The notes under the pieces were generated by a model. The model did not search any database, was not told the DNA's origin, and saw only the letters and a program-made list of their open reading frames with translations. A program made the translations under genes and the position numbers. Source: Sphingobacteriaceae bacterium (lineage in GTDB: Bacteria > Bacteroidota > Bacteroidia > Sphingobacteriales > Sphingobacteriaceae). From it: a DNA stretch of 64,000 bases. Shown piece after piece: positions 8,976-17,152 of this stretch. Position 1 is the first letter of the stretch. Every line of letters starts with the position of its first letter. The DNA is taken from NCBI GenBank assembly GCA_014380615.1, contig JACMJM010000017.1, positions 1 through 64,000 of the forward strand, in the 5' to 3' direction.

Positions 8976-9688
8976 TGGATATTATCTTAATTAAACTTAT
9001 ACTGGCTCATATCCTGGGCGATTTCTTTCTGCAGCCAAACAGCTGGGTAGAAGAGAAGGAGCGTAAAAAGCTTAAGTCGGGTAAAATCTATATCCATAGT
9101 ATTATCCACGGCGGTTTAATTTTGCTTTTGTTATGGGATTTTGCCTATTTATGGGCAGCCGTGCTCTTGGCGATAGTGCATTTGTTTATTGACGCATTGA
9201 AGCTATATTCTCAAAAAACCGCGACGAAACGGGCCTGGTTCTTTGCCGATCAGGCATTACATTTATTATCAATCTTACTGATCTGGAATTATATTACAGA
9301 GCCTCAACTGGATCTTCGATTTTTTCAAAACCCTGCTTTTTGGAATAACCTGACAGCGGTACTGGTACTTTCATTCCCGTCGTCGATACTAATAAGAGTT
9401 TTGATTGCCAAATGGACTCCCGACGCAACCCGATTGGGCTCTACAAAGGCCCAAACGTCCCTGCAAAGTGCGGGTCAGTTTATCGGCATTATGGAAAGAC
9501 TATTGGTTTTTATATTCATCTATACCAATCATTTTGAAGCGATCGGGTTTCTGATAGCGGCTAAATCCATCTTCCGGTTCGGTGATTTAAAAGAAGGAAA
9601 CGACCTTAAATTAACGGAGTATATCCTTATCGGAACTTTTTTAAGTTTTGGAATCGCTGTGCTTATTTCTCTGATCGCGATGGGGTAA
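8975..9688 (+). CDS. DUF3307 family membrane protein
   Basis: 237-residue integral membrane protein with about six hydrophobic segments. It opens with the DUF3307 signature (LILAHILGDFFLQPNSWVEEKER) followed by the conserved His-containing helix (IHSIIHGGLILLLLWDF) and HLFIDALKLY. Function unknown. It is translationally coupled to the SatD protein, a pairing that suggests a regulator/membrane-effector module under one operator. Confidence 0.88.
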   Translation: MDIILIKLILAHILGDFFLQPNSWVEEKERKKLKSGKIYIHSIIHGGLILLLLWDFAYLWAAVLLAIVHLFIDALKLYSQKTATKRAWFFADQALHLLSILLIWNYITEPQLDLRFFQNPAFWNNLTAVLVLSFPSSILIRVLIAKWTPDATRLGSTKAQTSLQSAGQFIGIMERLLVFIFIYTNHFEAIGFLIAAKSIFRFGDLKEGNDLKLTEYILIGTFLSFGIAVLISLIAMG

Positions 9689-9752
9689 GTTAAAATCTGC
9701 TTCTTTAAAAATTGCTGGCTTTATGCCAAAACTCGGTGGTAGGATAGGGGCA

Positions 9753-9902
9753 TTATTTGGCAGTTTTATGTTTTCGTTGTTTTAAATATTCCCGCAATTC
9801 TTCAAAGTTCATATTAGAAATCTCTGCCGCAATTTTTTCTTTGATATCCCGAAATGTTTTTACGGTATCAAAGTTCTTTATTTTTTCATTCTTCGTTTTC
9901 AT
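9753..9902 (-). CDS. Small antitoxin-like protein
   Basis: A 49-codon minus-strand frame (ATG at 9902, TAA at 9753-9755) encodes a charged helical protein: MKTKNEKIKNFDTVKTFRDI, then KEKIAAEISNMNFEELREYL and a basic tail. The pattern FDxVKxxRxIxxKI...MxxEELxxYL resembles small antitoxin-like proteins that usually sit beside a toxin gene. No toxin-sized frame is adjacent on either side, so it is an orphan here. It is antisense to any readthrough from the DUF3307 gene. Composition supports real coding; function is inferred. Confidence 0.6.
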   Translation of the reverse strand: MKTKNEKIKNFDTVKTFRDIKEKIAAEISNMNFEELREYLKQRKHKTAK

Positions 9903-9969
9903 AACTAATATTTCTTTAGGTGAGCGGCTTATAAACGGGAACTAAAATTCGAACATAAGCGAATCTATT

Positions 9970-10002
9970 AAAGGCGGCACGAAAATTCTGTGCCGCCTTT
10001 TC
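9970..10002 (+). terminator. Intrinsic terminator hairpin
   Basis: A perfect 11-bp stem, AAAGGCGGCAC (9970-9980) with GTGCCGCCTTT (9990-10000), and a 9-nt loop. Short T-run on the plus side. It would stop readthrough from the satD-DUF3307 operon before the carboxylase gene. The rest of 9903-10169 shows nothing else recognisable. Confidence 0.6.
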
Positions 10003-10169
10003 GCGTTCAGTATTTCGAAAGCTGTTCTGTCTGTTTCGGGGAAGTTTCAAAGCAATGCCGGCAGCATTAGTTATCTTGCGGGATATTCGCTTAGTTTATG
10101 AAAGTTTTGGTATGATAATCAATTCTAACCATTTCTTTCCTTTTACGTTTATTTGATATACCTTTTATC

Positions 10170-11798
10170 ATGAACCTCGAATTTAACCGCAACACAGATA
10201 TAAACAAGCAGCTTCTATACGAACTAAAAGATCGTTTAAAAACCATTTATCAGGGCGGAGGCGAAAAAGCAGCGGCAAAGCAAAAGGAAAAAGGAAAGCT
10301 TTTAGCTCGCGAACGGATTAGTTATTTAATTGATAATAATAGCGATTGGTTAGAAATAGGTGCCCTTACCGCCGAAGGTATGTATAGGGAGCATGGCGGA
10401 TGTCCGTCGGGAGGGGTGATTACGGGTATTGGTTATGTGGCTGGACGGCAATGCGTAATTGTAGCTAACGATGCTACCGTTAAAGCGGGTGCATGGTTTC
10501 CTTTAACGGCCAAAAAGAACCTTAGAGTTCAGGAGATCGCGATGGAGAATCGTTTGCCGATAATCTATCTTGTTGACTCGGCCGGAGTATTTTTGCCATT
10601 ACAGGATGAAATTTTTCCTGATAAAGAACACTTTGGCAGGATATTCAGAAATAATGCCCTGATGAGCAGTGAAGGTATTGTTCAGATTGCCGCGATTATG
10701 GGTTCTTGCGTGGCTGGCGGTGCATATTTACCGATAATGAGTGATGAAGCGATGATTGTGGATGGAACAGGTTCCGTTTTCCTTGCGGGAAGTTATTTGG
10801 TAAAGTCGGCCATAGGGGAGGATGTGGATAACGAAACCCTGGGAGGTGCTACCACGCATTGCGAAATATCCGGGGTAACGGATTATAAATATCCCAATGA
10901 CGAGGCCTGCCTTGACGCTATAAGAAATATCATGAGCAAGCTTGGGGCCCCTCAAAATGCCGGGTTCGACAGGATAGCCTCTGCTTTACCGGTCAAAAAT
11001 GCTGAGGATATTTATGGAGTTTTGCCAGACAACAGGGAGAAACCTTACGATATGCTGGAGATTATTCATTGTCTGGTGGATAAATCTGAATTCGATGAAT
11101 ATAAACAGCTTTACGGTCAAAGTATTATTTGCGGGCTTGGCCGTATTGATGGCTGGGCGGTTGGCATAATTGCCAATCAGAGAAAAGTGATTAAATCAAA
11201 AAAAGGAGAGATGCAATTTGGTGGTGTTATTTATTCCGACTCGGCAGATAAAGCAGCACGTTTTATTATGAACTGTAATCAAAAGAAAATTCCTTTAGTT
11301 TTTTTACAGGATGTTACCGGTTTTATGGTGGGAAGCCGATCTGAACAAGGCGGAATAATAAAAGACGGAGCTAAAATGGTGAATGCTGTAGCGAATTCGG
11401 TAGTGCCGAAATTTACCATCGTAATCGGAAATTCTTATGGAGCCGGAAATTACGCCATGTGTGGCAAAGCCTACGATCCCCGATTGATCTTTGCCTGGCC
11501 TTCTGCTAAAATCGCAGTTATGGGAGGCTCTCAGGCTGCTAAAACACTCTTGCAAATTCAGGAATCAACCCTGAAAGCGAGAGGAGAAACCATCACTCCC
11601 GAAAAAGAAGCCGAACTATTAAAAGAAATCACAGACAAATACAATCGGCAAACTACTCCGTATTATGCCGCCGCACGATTATGGGTAGACGGGATCATAG
11701 ATCCCTTGGATACCAGAAAAGTAATTTCAATGGGCATACAGGCAGCCAATCAATCTCCTCTAACGAAAAGATTTAATGTAGGTGTGATACAAACCTAG
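10170..11798 (+). CDS. Acyl-CoA carboxylase, carboxyltransferase (beta) subunit
   Basis: 542-residue biotin-dependent carboxyltransferase that moves CO2 from carboxybiotin to an acyl-CoA. Both crotonase-fold halves are present: the N-half with the glycine-rich acyl-CoA loop (IMGSCVAGGAYLPIMSDE) and the C-half with QDVTGFMVGSRSEQGGIIKDGAKMV and the oxyanion stretch GNSYGAGNYAMCGKAYDP. Length and the MYREHGGCPSGG segment resemble 3-methylcrotonyl-CoA carboxylase beta more than the propionyl-CoA enzyme, but specificity is not certain. The biotin carboxylase/biotin carrier subunit is not nearby, so the holoenzyme must be assembled from a distant locus. Confidence 0.9.
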   Translation: MNLEFNRNTDINKQLLYELKDRLKTIYQGGGEKAAAKQKEKGKLLARERISYLIDNNSDWLEIGALTAEGMYREHGGCPSGGVITGIGYVAGRQCVIVANDATVKAGAWFPLTAKKNLRVQEIAMENRLPIIYLVDSAGVFLPLQDEIFPDKEHFGRIFRNNALMSSEGIVQIAAIMGSCVAGGAYLPIMSDEAMIVDGTGSVFLAGSYLVKSAIGEDVDNETLGGATTHCEISGVTDYKYPNDEACLDAIRNIMSKLGAPQNAGFDRIASALPVKNAEDIYGVLPDNREKPYDMLEIIHCLVDKSEFDEYKQLYGQSIICGLGRIDGWAVGIIANQRKVIKSKKGEMQFGGVIYSDSADKAARFIMNCNQKKIPLVFLQDVTGFMVGSRSEQGGIIKDGAKMVNAVANSVVPKFTIVIGNSYGAGNYAMCGKAYDPRLIFAWPSAKIAVMGGSQAAKTLLQIQESTLKARGETITPEKEAELLKEITDKYNRQTTPYYAAARLWVDGIIDPLDTRKVISMGIQAANQSPLTKRFNVGVIQT

Positions 11799-11854
11799 CC
11801 GCCAATAATTTTTAAGGCATGATACTTCGAGTATAAAAAAAACGTTTTGTGCGT

Positions 11855-12403
11855 ATGAGGGCGACAGGTTGTTTTGTGTTATTAGTAATAATCTTTTTTT
11901 CAGCGAACGCACAAAAAATTTCTTTCTCAGAACACCGCTCATCATTCCACACCTATATTAAAGGCGACACTTTCGAAGGCGTGGTATTTTCTCAGGATTT
12001 CGCATTTCCATTTCTCTCACATATCTGCGGCGACAAAAGATTTACACCAACACCCGCCGATATCGAAGCGGCCGAAAAACTACTTATCAATGACCTTAAA
12101 ACGGTAAACGTGTTAAAGTTAAATCAAGGAGGTGCTAACGGCCCGGTTATACACGAAAACCTCAATCGTTTTGTAAGGCAGTACTATGGTTATGTTACCG
12201 AAACCGGCGACCGGATAGTTTATATAAGCTTCTTATTTAAAGGACACTACCTTCCTAAAAATAAAGAAACACCTAATTGGTTAAAAGGGGCTGTTATGGT
12301 ATTAAACGGTGGTAGTAATTACTGGCAGATTCAGGCCAACCTTGATAAGTTATCTCTCTTTGGCTTAGGTGTTAACGGCCTCGACAGAACCGCTTCGCGT
12401 TAA
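11855..12403 (+). CDS. Secreted protein of unknown function
   Basis: 182-residue protein with a cleavable signal peptide (MRATGCFVLLVIIFFSANAQ, cut after ANA). The mature part mentions no domain I recognise; it contains a central alpha/beta-like stretch (ADIEAAEKLLINDLKTVNVL, VRQYYGYVTETGDRIVYISFLF). It probably acts in the periplasm or outer membrane. The ATG at 11855 is preferred over a GTG two codons upstream. Stands alone between the carboxylase gene and trxB, all on the same strand. Confidence 0.75.
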   Translation: MRATGCFVLLVIIFFSANAQKISFSEHRSSFHTYIKGDTFEGVVFSQDFAFPFLSHICGDKRFTPTPADIEAAEKLLINDLKTVNVLKLNQGGANGPVIHENLNRFVRQYYGYVTETGDRIVYISFLFKGHYLPKNKETPNWLKGAVMVLNGGSNYWQIQANLDKLSLFGLGVNGLDRTASR

Positions 12404-12428
12404 TTTGATTTTGTCTTGATAATTGTCG

Positions 12429-12459
12429 TTGTTCAAGAAAGTTCAAAGCATTAGATTTG
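12429..12459 (+). promoter_or_regulatory. trxB promoter
   Basis: TTG at 12429-12431, a 20-bp spacer and TAGATTTG at 12452-12459 match the Bacteroidota consensus. The start codon is 19 bp further on. Confidence 0.7.
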
Positions 12460-12478
12460 TCTTCTTTAAATTAATCAA

Positions 12479-13432
12479 ATGTCAGAAGTAACAGAACACG
12501 TTCATTGTTTAATTATCGGCTCAGGCCCTGCGGGTTATACTGCGGCAGTATATGCCGCCCGTGCCGATTTAAAACCAGTTTTATATACCGGCATTGTTCC
12601 CGGCGGCCAGCTCACTCAAACCACTGATGTGGAGAATTTTCCGGGCTATCCGGAAGGTATTATGGGCCCCGAGATGATGGAAGATTTCCGTAAACAGGCC
12701 GAACGTTTTGGTACCGATATCCGTTTCGGGTACATTACTTCTGTAGATTTCACTGGCCCGATTCATACAATCATTGTTGATGAACATAAAACAATTACCG
12801 CCGATACTGTGATTATCGCTACGGGTGCATCGGCGAAATGGCTCGGATTAGAAAGTGAGCAAAAGTATAACGGCTTTGGAGTTTCCGCCTGTGCTGTTTG
12901 CGATGGATTTTTCTTTAAAGGTCAAGATGTAGCGATAGTCGGTGCGGGCGATACTGCGGCCGAAGAAGCAACTTATCTTGCTAAATTGTGTAATAAAGTA
13001 CATCTTTTAGTACGTCGTGATGAATTCAGAGCATCTAAAGCAATGGTTCACCGGGTGTTAAACACTCCGAATATTGAGGTTCATTATACAAGTCAGGCCA
13101 CCGAAATAATGGGCAACGGCCAAACCGTTACTGGTGTTAAAATATTTAACAGCCAGACACAAGAAGAGAAAGTTCTCGATATTACCGGATTTTTTGTCGC
13201 GATAGGCCATAAGCCCAACACGGATATATTTAAAGGTTGGTTAGACATGGATGAAACAGGCTACCTGATTACAAAAGCAGGCACTACACAAACGAACATA
13301 GAAGGTGTATTCGCTTGTGGGGATGCGCAGGATAAAGTGTATCGTCAGGCGGTAACCGCCGCAGGTACCGGATGTATGGCGGCTTTGGAAGCCGAACGTT
13401 ATTTGGCGGCAAAAGAACACGCCATGGCTTAA
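12479..13432 (+). CDS. trxB: Thioredoxin-disulfide reductase
   Basis: NADPH-dependent flavoprotein that reduces thioredoxin in the cytoplasm. The 317-residue chain shows the FAD-binding GSGPAGYTAAVYAARA, the redox-active CAVC (Cys138, Cys141), the NADPH-binding GAGDTAAEEA and the C-terminal FAD contact VFACGDAQDKVYRQAVTAAGTG. All essential residues are present. It has its own promoter and is followed by the gene for the small ribosomal protein THX. Confidence 0.97.
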   Translation: MSEVTEHVHCLIIGSGPAGYTAAVYAARADLKPVLYTGIVPGGQLTQTTDVENFPGYPEGIMGPEMMEDFRKQAERFGTDIRFGYITSVDFTGPIHTIIVDEHKTITADTVIIATGASAKWLGLESEQKYNGFGVSACAVCDGFFFKGQDVAIVGAGDTAAEEATYLAKLCNKVHLLVRRDEFRASKAMVHRVLNTPNIEVHYTSQATEIMGNGQTVTGVKIFNSQTQEEKVLDITGFFVAIGHKPNTDIFKGWLDMDETGYLITKAGTTQTNIEGVFACGDAQDKVYRQAVTAAGTGCMAALEAERYLAAKEHAMA

Positions 13433-13488
13433 TAAATTCTTCGCAAACTTTTACTTTTTATTGTTGTTCAACTTTCAAATGATATACA

Positions 13489-13620
13489 ATGGGAAAAGGA
13501 GATAAGAAAAGTAAAAGAGGCAAAATTACGATGGGTTCGTTCGGAAAAAAACGTCCCCATAAGCTGGCTAAGAAGTCTGAAGCTGTTGCCGAAGAAAAAA
13601 CTACAAGTAAAAGTGCCTAA
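13489..13620 (+). CDS. 30S ribosomal protein THX
   Basis: A 43-residue, highly basic protein beginning MGKGDKKSKRGKITMGSFGK and ending in an acidic/Ser-Lys tail. This is the signature of the small THX (bTHX) protein that stabilises the 30S head in Thermus and is common in Bacteroidota. It is easily missed because of its size. Its stop codon lies inside the loop side of an intrinsic terminator. Confidence 0.9.
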   Translation: MGKGDKKSKRGKITMGSFGKKRPHKLAKKSEAVAEEKTTSKSA

Positions 13621-13634
13621 ACAGGCACTTTTTT
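13609..13634 (+). terminator. Intrinsic terminator of the THX gene
   Basis: AAAAGTGCCT (13609-13618) pairs with AGGCACTTTT (13623-13632) around an AAAC loop and runs into T. It overlaps the THX stop codon, so terminator and gene end share bases. Confidence 0.85.
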
Positions 13635-13646
13635 CGTTTTAAAAGT

Positions 13647-14237
13647 ATGATAAGCAAAATCCTCAAGCTTCGAACTGCTATAATCCTGGGTGTATCCATC
13701 ACCACGATCCTGTTTTTGATTTTCATGTTTTTCTATATCCGGAGTAAGTTTAAAGAGCGTACCGAGATTAACGAGGACGTGATGATCGAGAAGATTACCA
13801 ATATGGGAAAACTGGAACTGGTAAAATACTCCATGAAGGATGTAATCGAAAAGAAAGTAACCCGAACGTTGCTCCCCGATAAGCGGATTCTTTTTGTTGC
13901 CACAGGCGAGGTGGTTGGATGTATCGATCTTACTAAAGTTGTTAAAGAAGATATTGAAACCTCGCCGGATTCGGTAACCGTAACGCTACCGATGCCCGAA
14001 ATTTGTTATTCTAAACTCGACCACCAGCGTTCTAAAGTTTATGAGCTTTCGGGGGTATGGTCTCCGTCTGACAGACAGGAAATGATCGAAGAGATCTATA
14101 AACTTGCCGAGCAAAAAATACTTCAGAATGCAAAAGAAATGGACGTTTTAGGGAAGACTAAAGAAAACGCGCATACTATTTTTAAACCCATTTTAGAAAA
14201 CATATCCGGAAAAAAAGTCGGGATTTTGTTTAAGTAA
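13647..14237 (+). CDS. DUF4230 domain-containing membrane-anchored protein
   Basis: 196-residue protein with one N-terminal membrane helix (about residues 10-32) and a DUF4230 domain after it. Typical features of the family seen here are the LVKYSMKDVIEKK region, FVATGEVVGCIDLTKV and the PMPEICYSKLD segment. Function of the family is unknown. It most likely faces the periplasm. It starts right after the THX terminator. Confidence 0.82.
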   Translation: MISKILKLRTAIILGVSITTILFLIFMFFYIRSKFKERTEINEDVMIEKITNMGKLELVKYSMKDVIEKKVTRTLLPDKRILFVATGEVVGCIDLTKVVKEDIETSPDSVTVTLPMPEICYSKLDHQRSKVYELSGVWSPSDRQEMIEEIYKLAEQKILQNAKEMDVLGKTKENAHTIFKPILENISGKKVGILFK

Positions 14238-14290
14238 CAGATCATTTTCAAATAATTGCCTCAAGGTTTCCGCTGTTTTAAACTTTATTC

Positions 14291-14298
14291 TAGCTTTG
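14291..14298 (+). promoter_or_regulatory. Promoter -7 box for the lipoprotein at 14357
   Basis: TAGCTTTG matches the -7 consensus and would give a leader of about 50 nt. No TTG at the expected distance upstream. Confidence 0.45.
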
Positions 14299-14356
14299 AG
14301 TTAAATCACAAGCTTCGGAGATACTATTGAATTGTAACTCTATTGATTATTAAAAC

Positions 14357-14989
14357 ATGGAAAAAATAAAGCTCGTTCTGTTAGCCTCAATCTCGATTTT
14401 GATAACCACCTTAATGTCGTGTGCGTCGGAAGAAAAACCCTTCAAGGCCGAATCGTCTATTACAAAAGTAGTTTTGCCTCAGCCTTTTCGTTACCATAAG
14501 CCTATTGAGGTTAAGCCGGGCTTAACTTTCGATGTTTTGAGTTGGGGAAGAGGTGCCGAACATGTTGGCCAATATCTTATTCTGCGTTCCGATTCTTCGG
14601 ACGTAAAATACAGTACAATTTCCGAAGAATTGGAAGGAGACATTATTGATGCCTGGAACATGGATCTGGATTCGGACGGGAACCCCGAAATTTTTATACA
14701 GGCGAAAGGGCAGGACAAGGACTCTTATTTTAAGCTGTATGTATATGAATTTTCCGAAAGCGGCTCATCGCAGGAACTTAAGTTCCCCGAGTTAACTTCG
14801 GCTACCAAAAAGAAGTATCATGGTAAAGATTCGGTATATGTTAAAGAAGGAAATTTATTCAGAGAGTTTCCTTTATACGAAGAGACAGATACCGCAGGGT
14901 TGAAACCGATAGAGAGGAAAGTGCTGGAATATTCGCTTCGCGGAAATAGGTTTGATATCCATGAAATCAAAAAAGAGGGAGAAGAATAA
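14357..14989 (+). CDS. Lipoprotein of unknown function
   Basis: 210-residue protein with a lipoprotein signal: charged start, hydrophobic stretch and lipobox LMSC (Cys22), followed by Ala-Ser-Glu-Glu. The mature region is Ser/Asp/Glu-rich, with a DLDSDGNPEIFIQAKG segment resembling FG-GAP or calcium-loop repeats. That suggests a surface or periplasmic beta-rich domain; the family is not recognised. It converges on the ECF sigma/membrane-protein pair and shares a bidirectional terminator with it. Confidence 0.75.
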   Translation: MEKIKLVLLASISILITTLMSCASEEKPFKAESSITKVVLPQPFRYHKPIEVKPGLTFDVLSWGRGAEHVGQYLILRSDSSDVKYSTISEELEGDIIDAWNMDLDSDGNPEIFIQAKGQDKDSYFKLYVYEFSESGSSQELKFPELTSATKKKYHGKDSVYVKEGNLFREFPLYEETDTAGLKPIERKVLEYSLRGNRFDIHEIKKEGEE

Positions 14990-15006
14990 CTTATTCCTCT
15001 TTTTTA
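14969..15006. terminator. Bidirectional terminator between convergent genes
   Basis: AAAAAAGAGG at 14969-14978 can pair with CCTCTTTTTT at 14996-15005, and the inner GAATAA/TTATTC (14984-14996) extends it, with a small bulge. A-run and T-run flank both sides, fitting termination from either direction. Confidence 0.55.
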
Positions 15007-15016
15007 AGAAAAGCTT

Positions 15017-15616
15017 TTAAAGTTCTTCAGCGAACTGTTTTTCCAACCGTTCTAACTTTGAAATCAAATCGTCTAATTTATCCTGCTCTTTATTAATGTA
15101 AATCCTCATCAGGTACCAACACACGGCAAACCACGCAACAGTTGCGATACCACCAGCAATTGTTTGCCATAGAGGCGAGCTAAAGTAAATCTCAATAAAA
15201 TAGAGTCCGAAGGCTATCCCGATAAAAATGGTGTATACGCTGTATTTCCTGGTATTAAAAATGTAGCGGTCTTTTCGGTATTGTTTCAGGTAGCTGATAT
15301 ATTCTTCCGGCTGTTTTAAAAGATGTTCGCTGTTTGATATACTTCTATAGTCGCCTATTTGGGCAAAGAGGTAGTACAGGCAGCAAAGTAAAAAGATAAG
15401 AAGCGACAAATGTGTGGTCCACATCATCGAAGGGCTGTTGATCCATATTAATGCAAAAAGAACCATTGCCGCCAACATAGCGATAGTTTCAAATAATAAT
15501 TTATTAGCGAAACTGCTTCTTGATTTTCTTATCCCTTTAAGAATATCGTGGTAGCTTACTTTGGGTGCCGCAAGCTGACCGTGCCATATATCTTTCAGTG
15601 CGTCAAAATCTTTCAT
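15017..15616 (-). CDS. Four-helix membrane protein, probable partner of the ECF sigma factor
   Basis: 199-residue protein with an N-terminal cytoplasmic segment (about 40 residues), two pairs of hydrophobic helices (about 42-90 and 120-170) and a charged coiled-coil-like tail (LDDLISKLERLEKQF). Its start overlaps the 3' end of the ECF sigma gene by 14 bp, so the two are co-translated. Position and topology suggest an anti-sigma or membrane sensor. It is not a classical FecR or zinc anti-sigma protein, so that role is inferred from context only. Confidence 0.75.
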   Translation of the reverse strand: MKDFDALKDIWHGQLAAPKVSYHDILKGIRKSRSSFANKLLFETIAMLAAMVLFALIWINSPSMMWTTHLSLLIFLLCCLYYLFAQIGDYRSISNSEHLLKQPEEYISYLKQYRKDRYIFNTRKYSVYTIFIGIAFGLYFIEIYFSSPLWQTIAGGIATVAWFAVCWYLMRIYINKEQDKLDDLISKLERLEKQFAEEL

Positions 15617-16097
15617 AGCGATTATATATTTCAGTCAGTTTTTGTTTTATGCGATGTATTTTTACACGCAGATTTCCTTCAGATACGCCGGATATTTCAG
15701 CTATTTCCGAGTAGGGCAGTTCATCAAGTACCATAGAGATAATGATACGCTCGGTTTCTTCCAGTTGAGCTATACATTTATACAAAAGTGCTACCTGTTC
15801 GTTTTTTTCAGAAATTTCTTCCCCCTTGGTTTCGATTATGTTTTCGGTAAGCTCATCTTTAGCCTGACGTTTTTCTACCCGCAACCACGAAAGGCAGGTA
15901 TTAACCGCAATACGATAAATCCAGGTAGAGATCATGGCCTGGTTACGAAACTTATCGAGGTTTTGCCAAACTTTCAAAAAAGTTTCCTGCATAAGGTCGT
16001 TAGCGGCAGCATCGTCGCCGGTATAACCGTAGCATAAATGATAAATCTTCTTTGAATTAGCTTTAAAGATTTCTTTAAAAAGAGCTTCTTTATTCAT
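15603..16097 (-). CDS. ECF RNA polymerase sigma factor
   Basis: 164-residue extracytoplasmic-function sigma factor. Region 2 is visible as AANDLMQETFLKVWQNLDKFRNQAMISTWIYRIAVNTCLSWLR and region 4 as the helix-turn-helix (ELPYSEIAEISGVSEGNLRVKIHRIKQKL). It directs RNA polymerase to a small regulon, perhaps including its own operon. The downstream overlapping membrane gene probably controls its activity. Confidence 0.93.
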   Translation of the reverse strand: MNKEALFKEIFKANSKKIYHLCYGYTGDDAAANDLMQETFLKVWQNLDKFRNQAMISTWIYRIAVNTCLSWLRVEKRQAKDELTENIIETKGEEISEKNEQVALLYKCIAQLEETERIIISMVLDELPYSEIAEISGVSEGNLRVKIHRIKQKLTEIYNRYERF

Positions 16098-16188
16098 CTT
16101 CTAACCTTAGATGAGGAAATATAGTATCTGTTACAAAAAATTTCAATCGCATTGAATACTTACTCTTTTTATAAATCTAAAATTTAAA

Positions 16189-16219
16189 TTTGATTTGAGA
16201 AAAAAACGACCTACATTTG
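16189..16219 (+). promoter_or_regulatory. rpmH promoter
   Basis: TTTG (16189-16192), a 19-bp spacer and TACATTTG (16212-16219) give one of the best promoter matches in the window. It would drive the rpmH-rnpA-yidD cluster. Confidence 0.8.
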
Positions 16220-16263
16220 CACTCTTGTTTTTAAGAGCTACATTTTATAGTTTTATATAAGTC

Positions 16264-16422
16264 ATGAAAAGAACATTCCAGCCTTCTCAAAGAAAAAGAA
16301 GAAATAAGCACGGATTCAGAGAGCGTATGAGTACAGCTAATGGTAGAAGAGTATTAGCTTCTCGTAGAGCAAAGGGCAGAAGGAAACTTAGCGTTTCCAG
16401 CGAGCAACGTCATAAAGCATAA
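16264..16422 (+). CDS. rpmH: 50S ribosomal protein L34
   Basis: 52-residue basic protein beginning [20 protein letters not shown] and containing the invariant L34 segment [19 protein letters not shown]. It is a structural protein of the large ribosomal subunit. It heads the widely conserved rpmH-rnpA-yidD order, although yidC is not adjacent here as it is in many bacteria. The gene ends in a short Ser/Glu/His extension past the usual end (about residues 45-52). Confidence 0.97.
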   Translation: MKRTFQPSQRKRRNKHGFRERMSTANGRRVLASRRAKGRRKLSVSSEQRHKA

Positions 16423-16423
16423 T

Positions 16424-16494
16424 TTTTGATTGCAGTCCTGTCCGTTACGGCGGAACCGCAGATCAAAATCTGCACTAGGTTATAGCAATCAAAA
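16424..16494 (+). other. Structured rpmH-rnpA intercistronic RNA
   Basis: The 71-nt linker is closed by a perfect 10-bp stem, TTTTGATTGC (16424-16433) with GCAATCAAAA (16485-16494). Inside are a GCAGAT-CAAA-ATCTGC hairpin (16458-16473) and a weaker TCCG/CGGA hairpin (16441-16454). The right arm includes the A of the rnpA start codon, so the fold could mask initiation or be a processing site. No T-run follows, so it is not an ordinary terminator. Confidence 0.5.
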
Positions 16495-16886
16495 TGAATA
16501 CATTTAAAAAAGAAGAACGGTTATGTAGTAAGAGGCTTTTAGCGAAGCTCTTCAGTAACGGTTCTTCTTTTTTAGTTTACCCCTTTCGGATAGTTTCGGT
16601 TCCGGAAACATTGTCTGTTGATTTTCCAGCGCAGGTTGTAATTGCTGTTTCTAAAAGAAACTTTAAACGTGCCGTAGACAGGAATTTAATAAAGCGAAGA
16701 GTAAGAGAGGCTTATCGGTTAAATAAAGCCGAATTACTGTATCCTTTTCTTACAGAGAAAAACATCAATCTTATTATAAGCATTCACTACATCGGTAAAG
16801 ACATCGCCGAATACTTATTAATAGAGAAGAAGCTAAAACAAGCACTCAAAAAGCTAACGGAATTTTACGCTAATGAACCCGCTTAA
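16494..16886 (+). CDS. rnpA: Ribonuclease P protein component
   Basis: 130-residue basic protein subunit of RNase P, which with the catalytic RNA removes 5' leaders from pre-tRNAs. The RNR signature is present as [25 protein letters not shown], followed by the C-terminal helix. The start codon lies at the edge of a stable stem in the mRNA. Its 3' end overlaps yidD by 14 bp. Confidence 0.96.
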   Translation: MNTFKKEERLCSKRLLAKLFSNGSSFLVYPFRIVSVPETLSVDFPAQVVIAVSKRNFKRAVDRNLIKRRVREAYRLNKAELLYPFLTEKNINLIISIHYIGKDIAEYLLIEKKLKQALKKLTEFYANEPA

Positions 16887-17112
16887 AATTCTTCAAGATC
16901 TGTTAAGCGCGATATTTCTTTTTTTAATAAAAGGGTATCAGTATCTCTTATCGCCGCTTTTAGGTGCCTCTTGCAGATATACCCCAACCTGTTCTCAGTA
17001 CGGGCTTGAAGCGATAAAAAAACATGGTCCGTTTAAAGGCTTATGGCTTACCGTGAAACGGATAGGGCGTTGTCATCCCTGGGGCGGCCACGGGCATGAT
17101 CCTGTTCCCTGA
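16873..17112 (+). CDS. yidD: Membrane protein insertion efficiency factor YidD
   Basis: 79-residue peripheral membrane protein that assists YidC-dependent insertion. It has the amphipathic N-terminus and the conserved Cys-rich core ([20 protein letters not shown]) plus the terminal [17 protein letters not shown] motif. It overlaps rnpA by 14 bp, as in many bacteria, and probably depends on rnpA translation. Confidence 0.97.
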   Translation: MNPLKILQDLLSAIFLFLIKGYQYLLSPLLGASCRYTPTCSQYGLEAIKKHGPFKGLWLTVKRIGRCHPWGGHGHDPVP

Positions 17113-17152
17113 TAAGCTTTTCTGCCCATTTATTTGCATCTTTGCCCTCCAA

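Noticed and set aside
9757..9945. A 62-codon plus-strand frame
   Set aside because: It is antisense to the small gene at 9753-9902, whose translation is far more protein-like.
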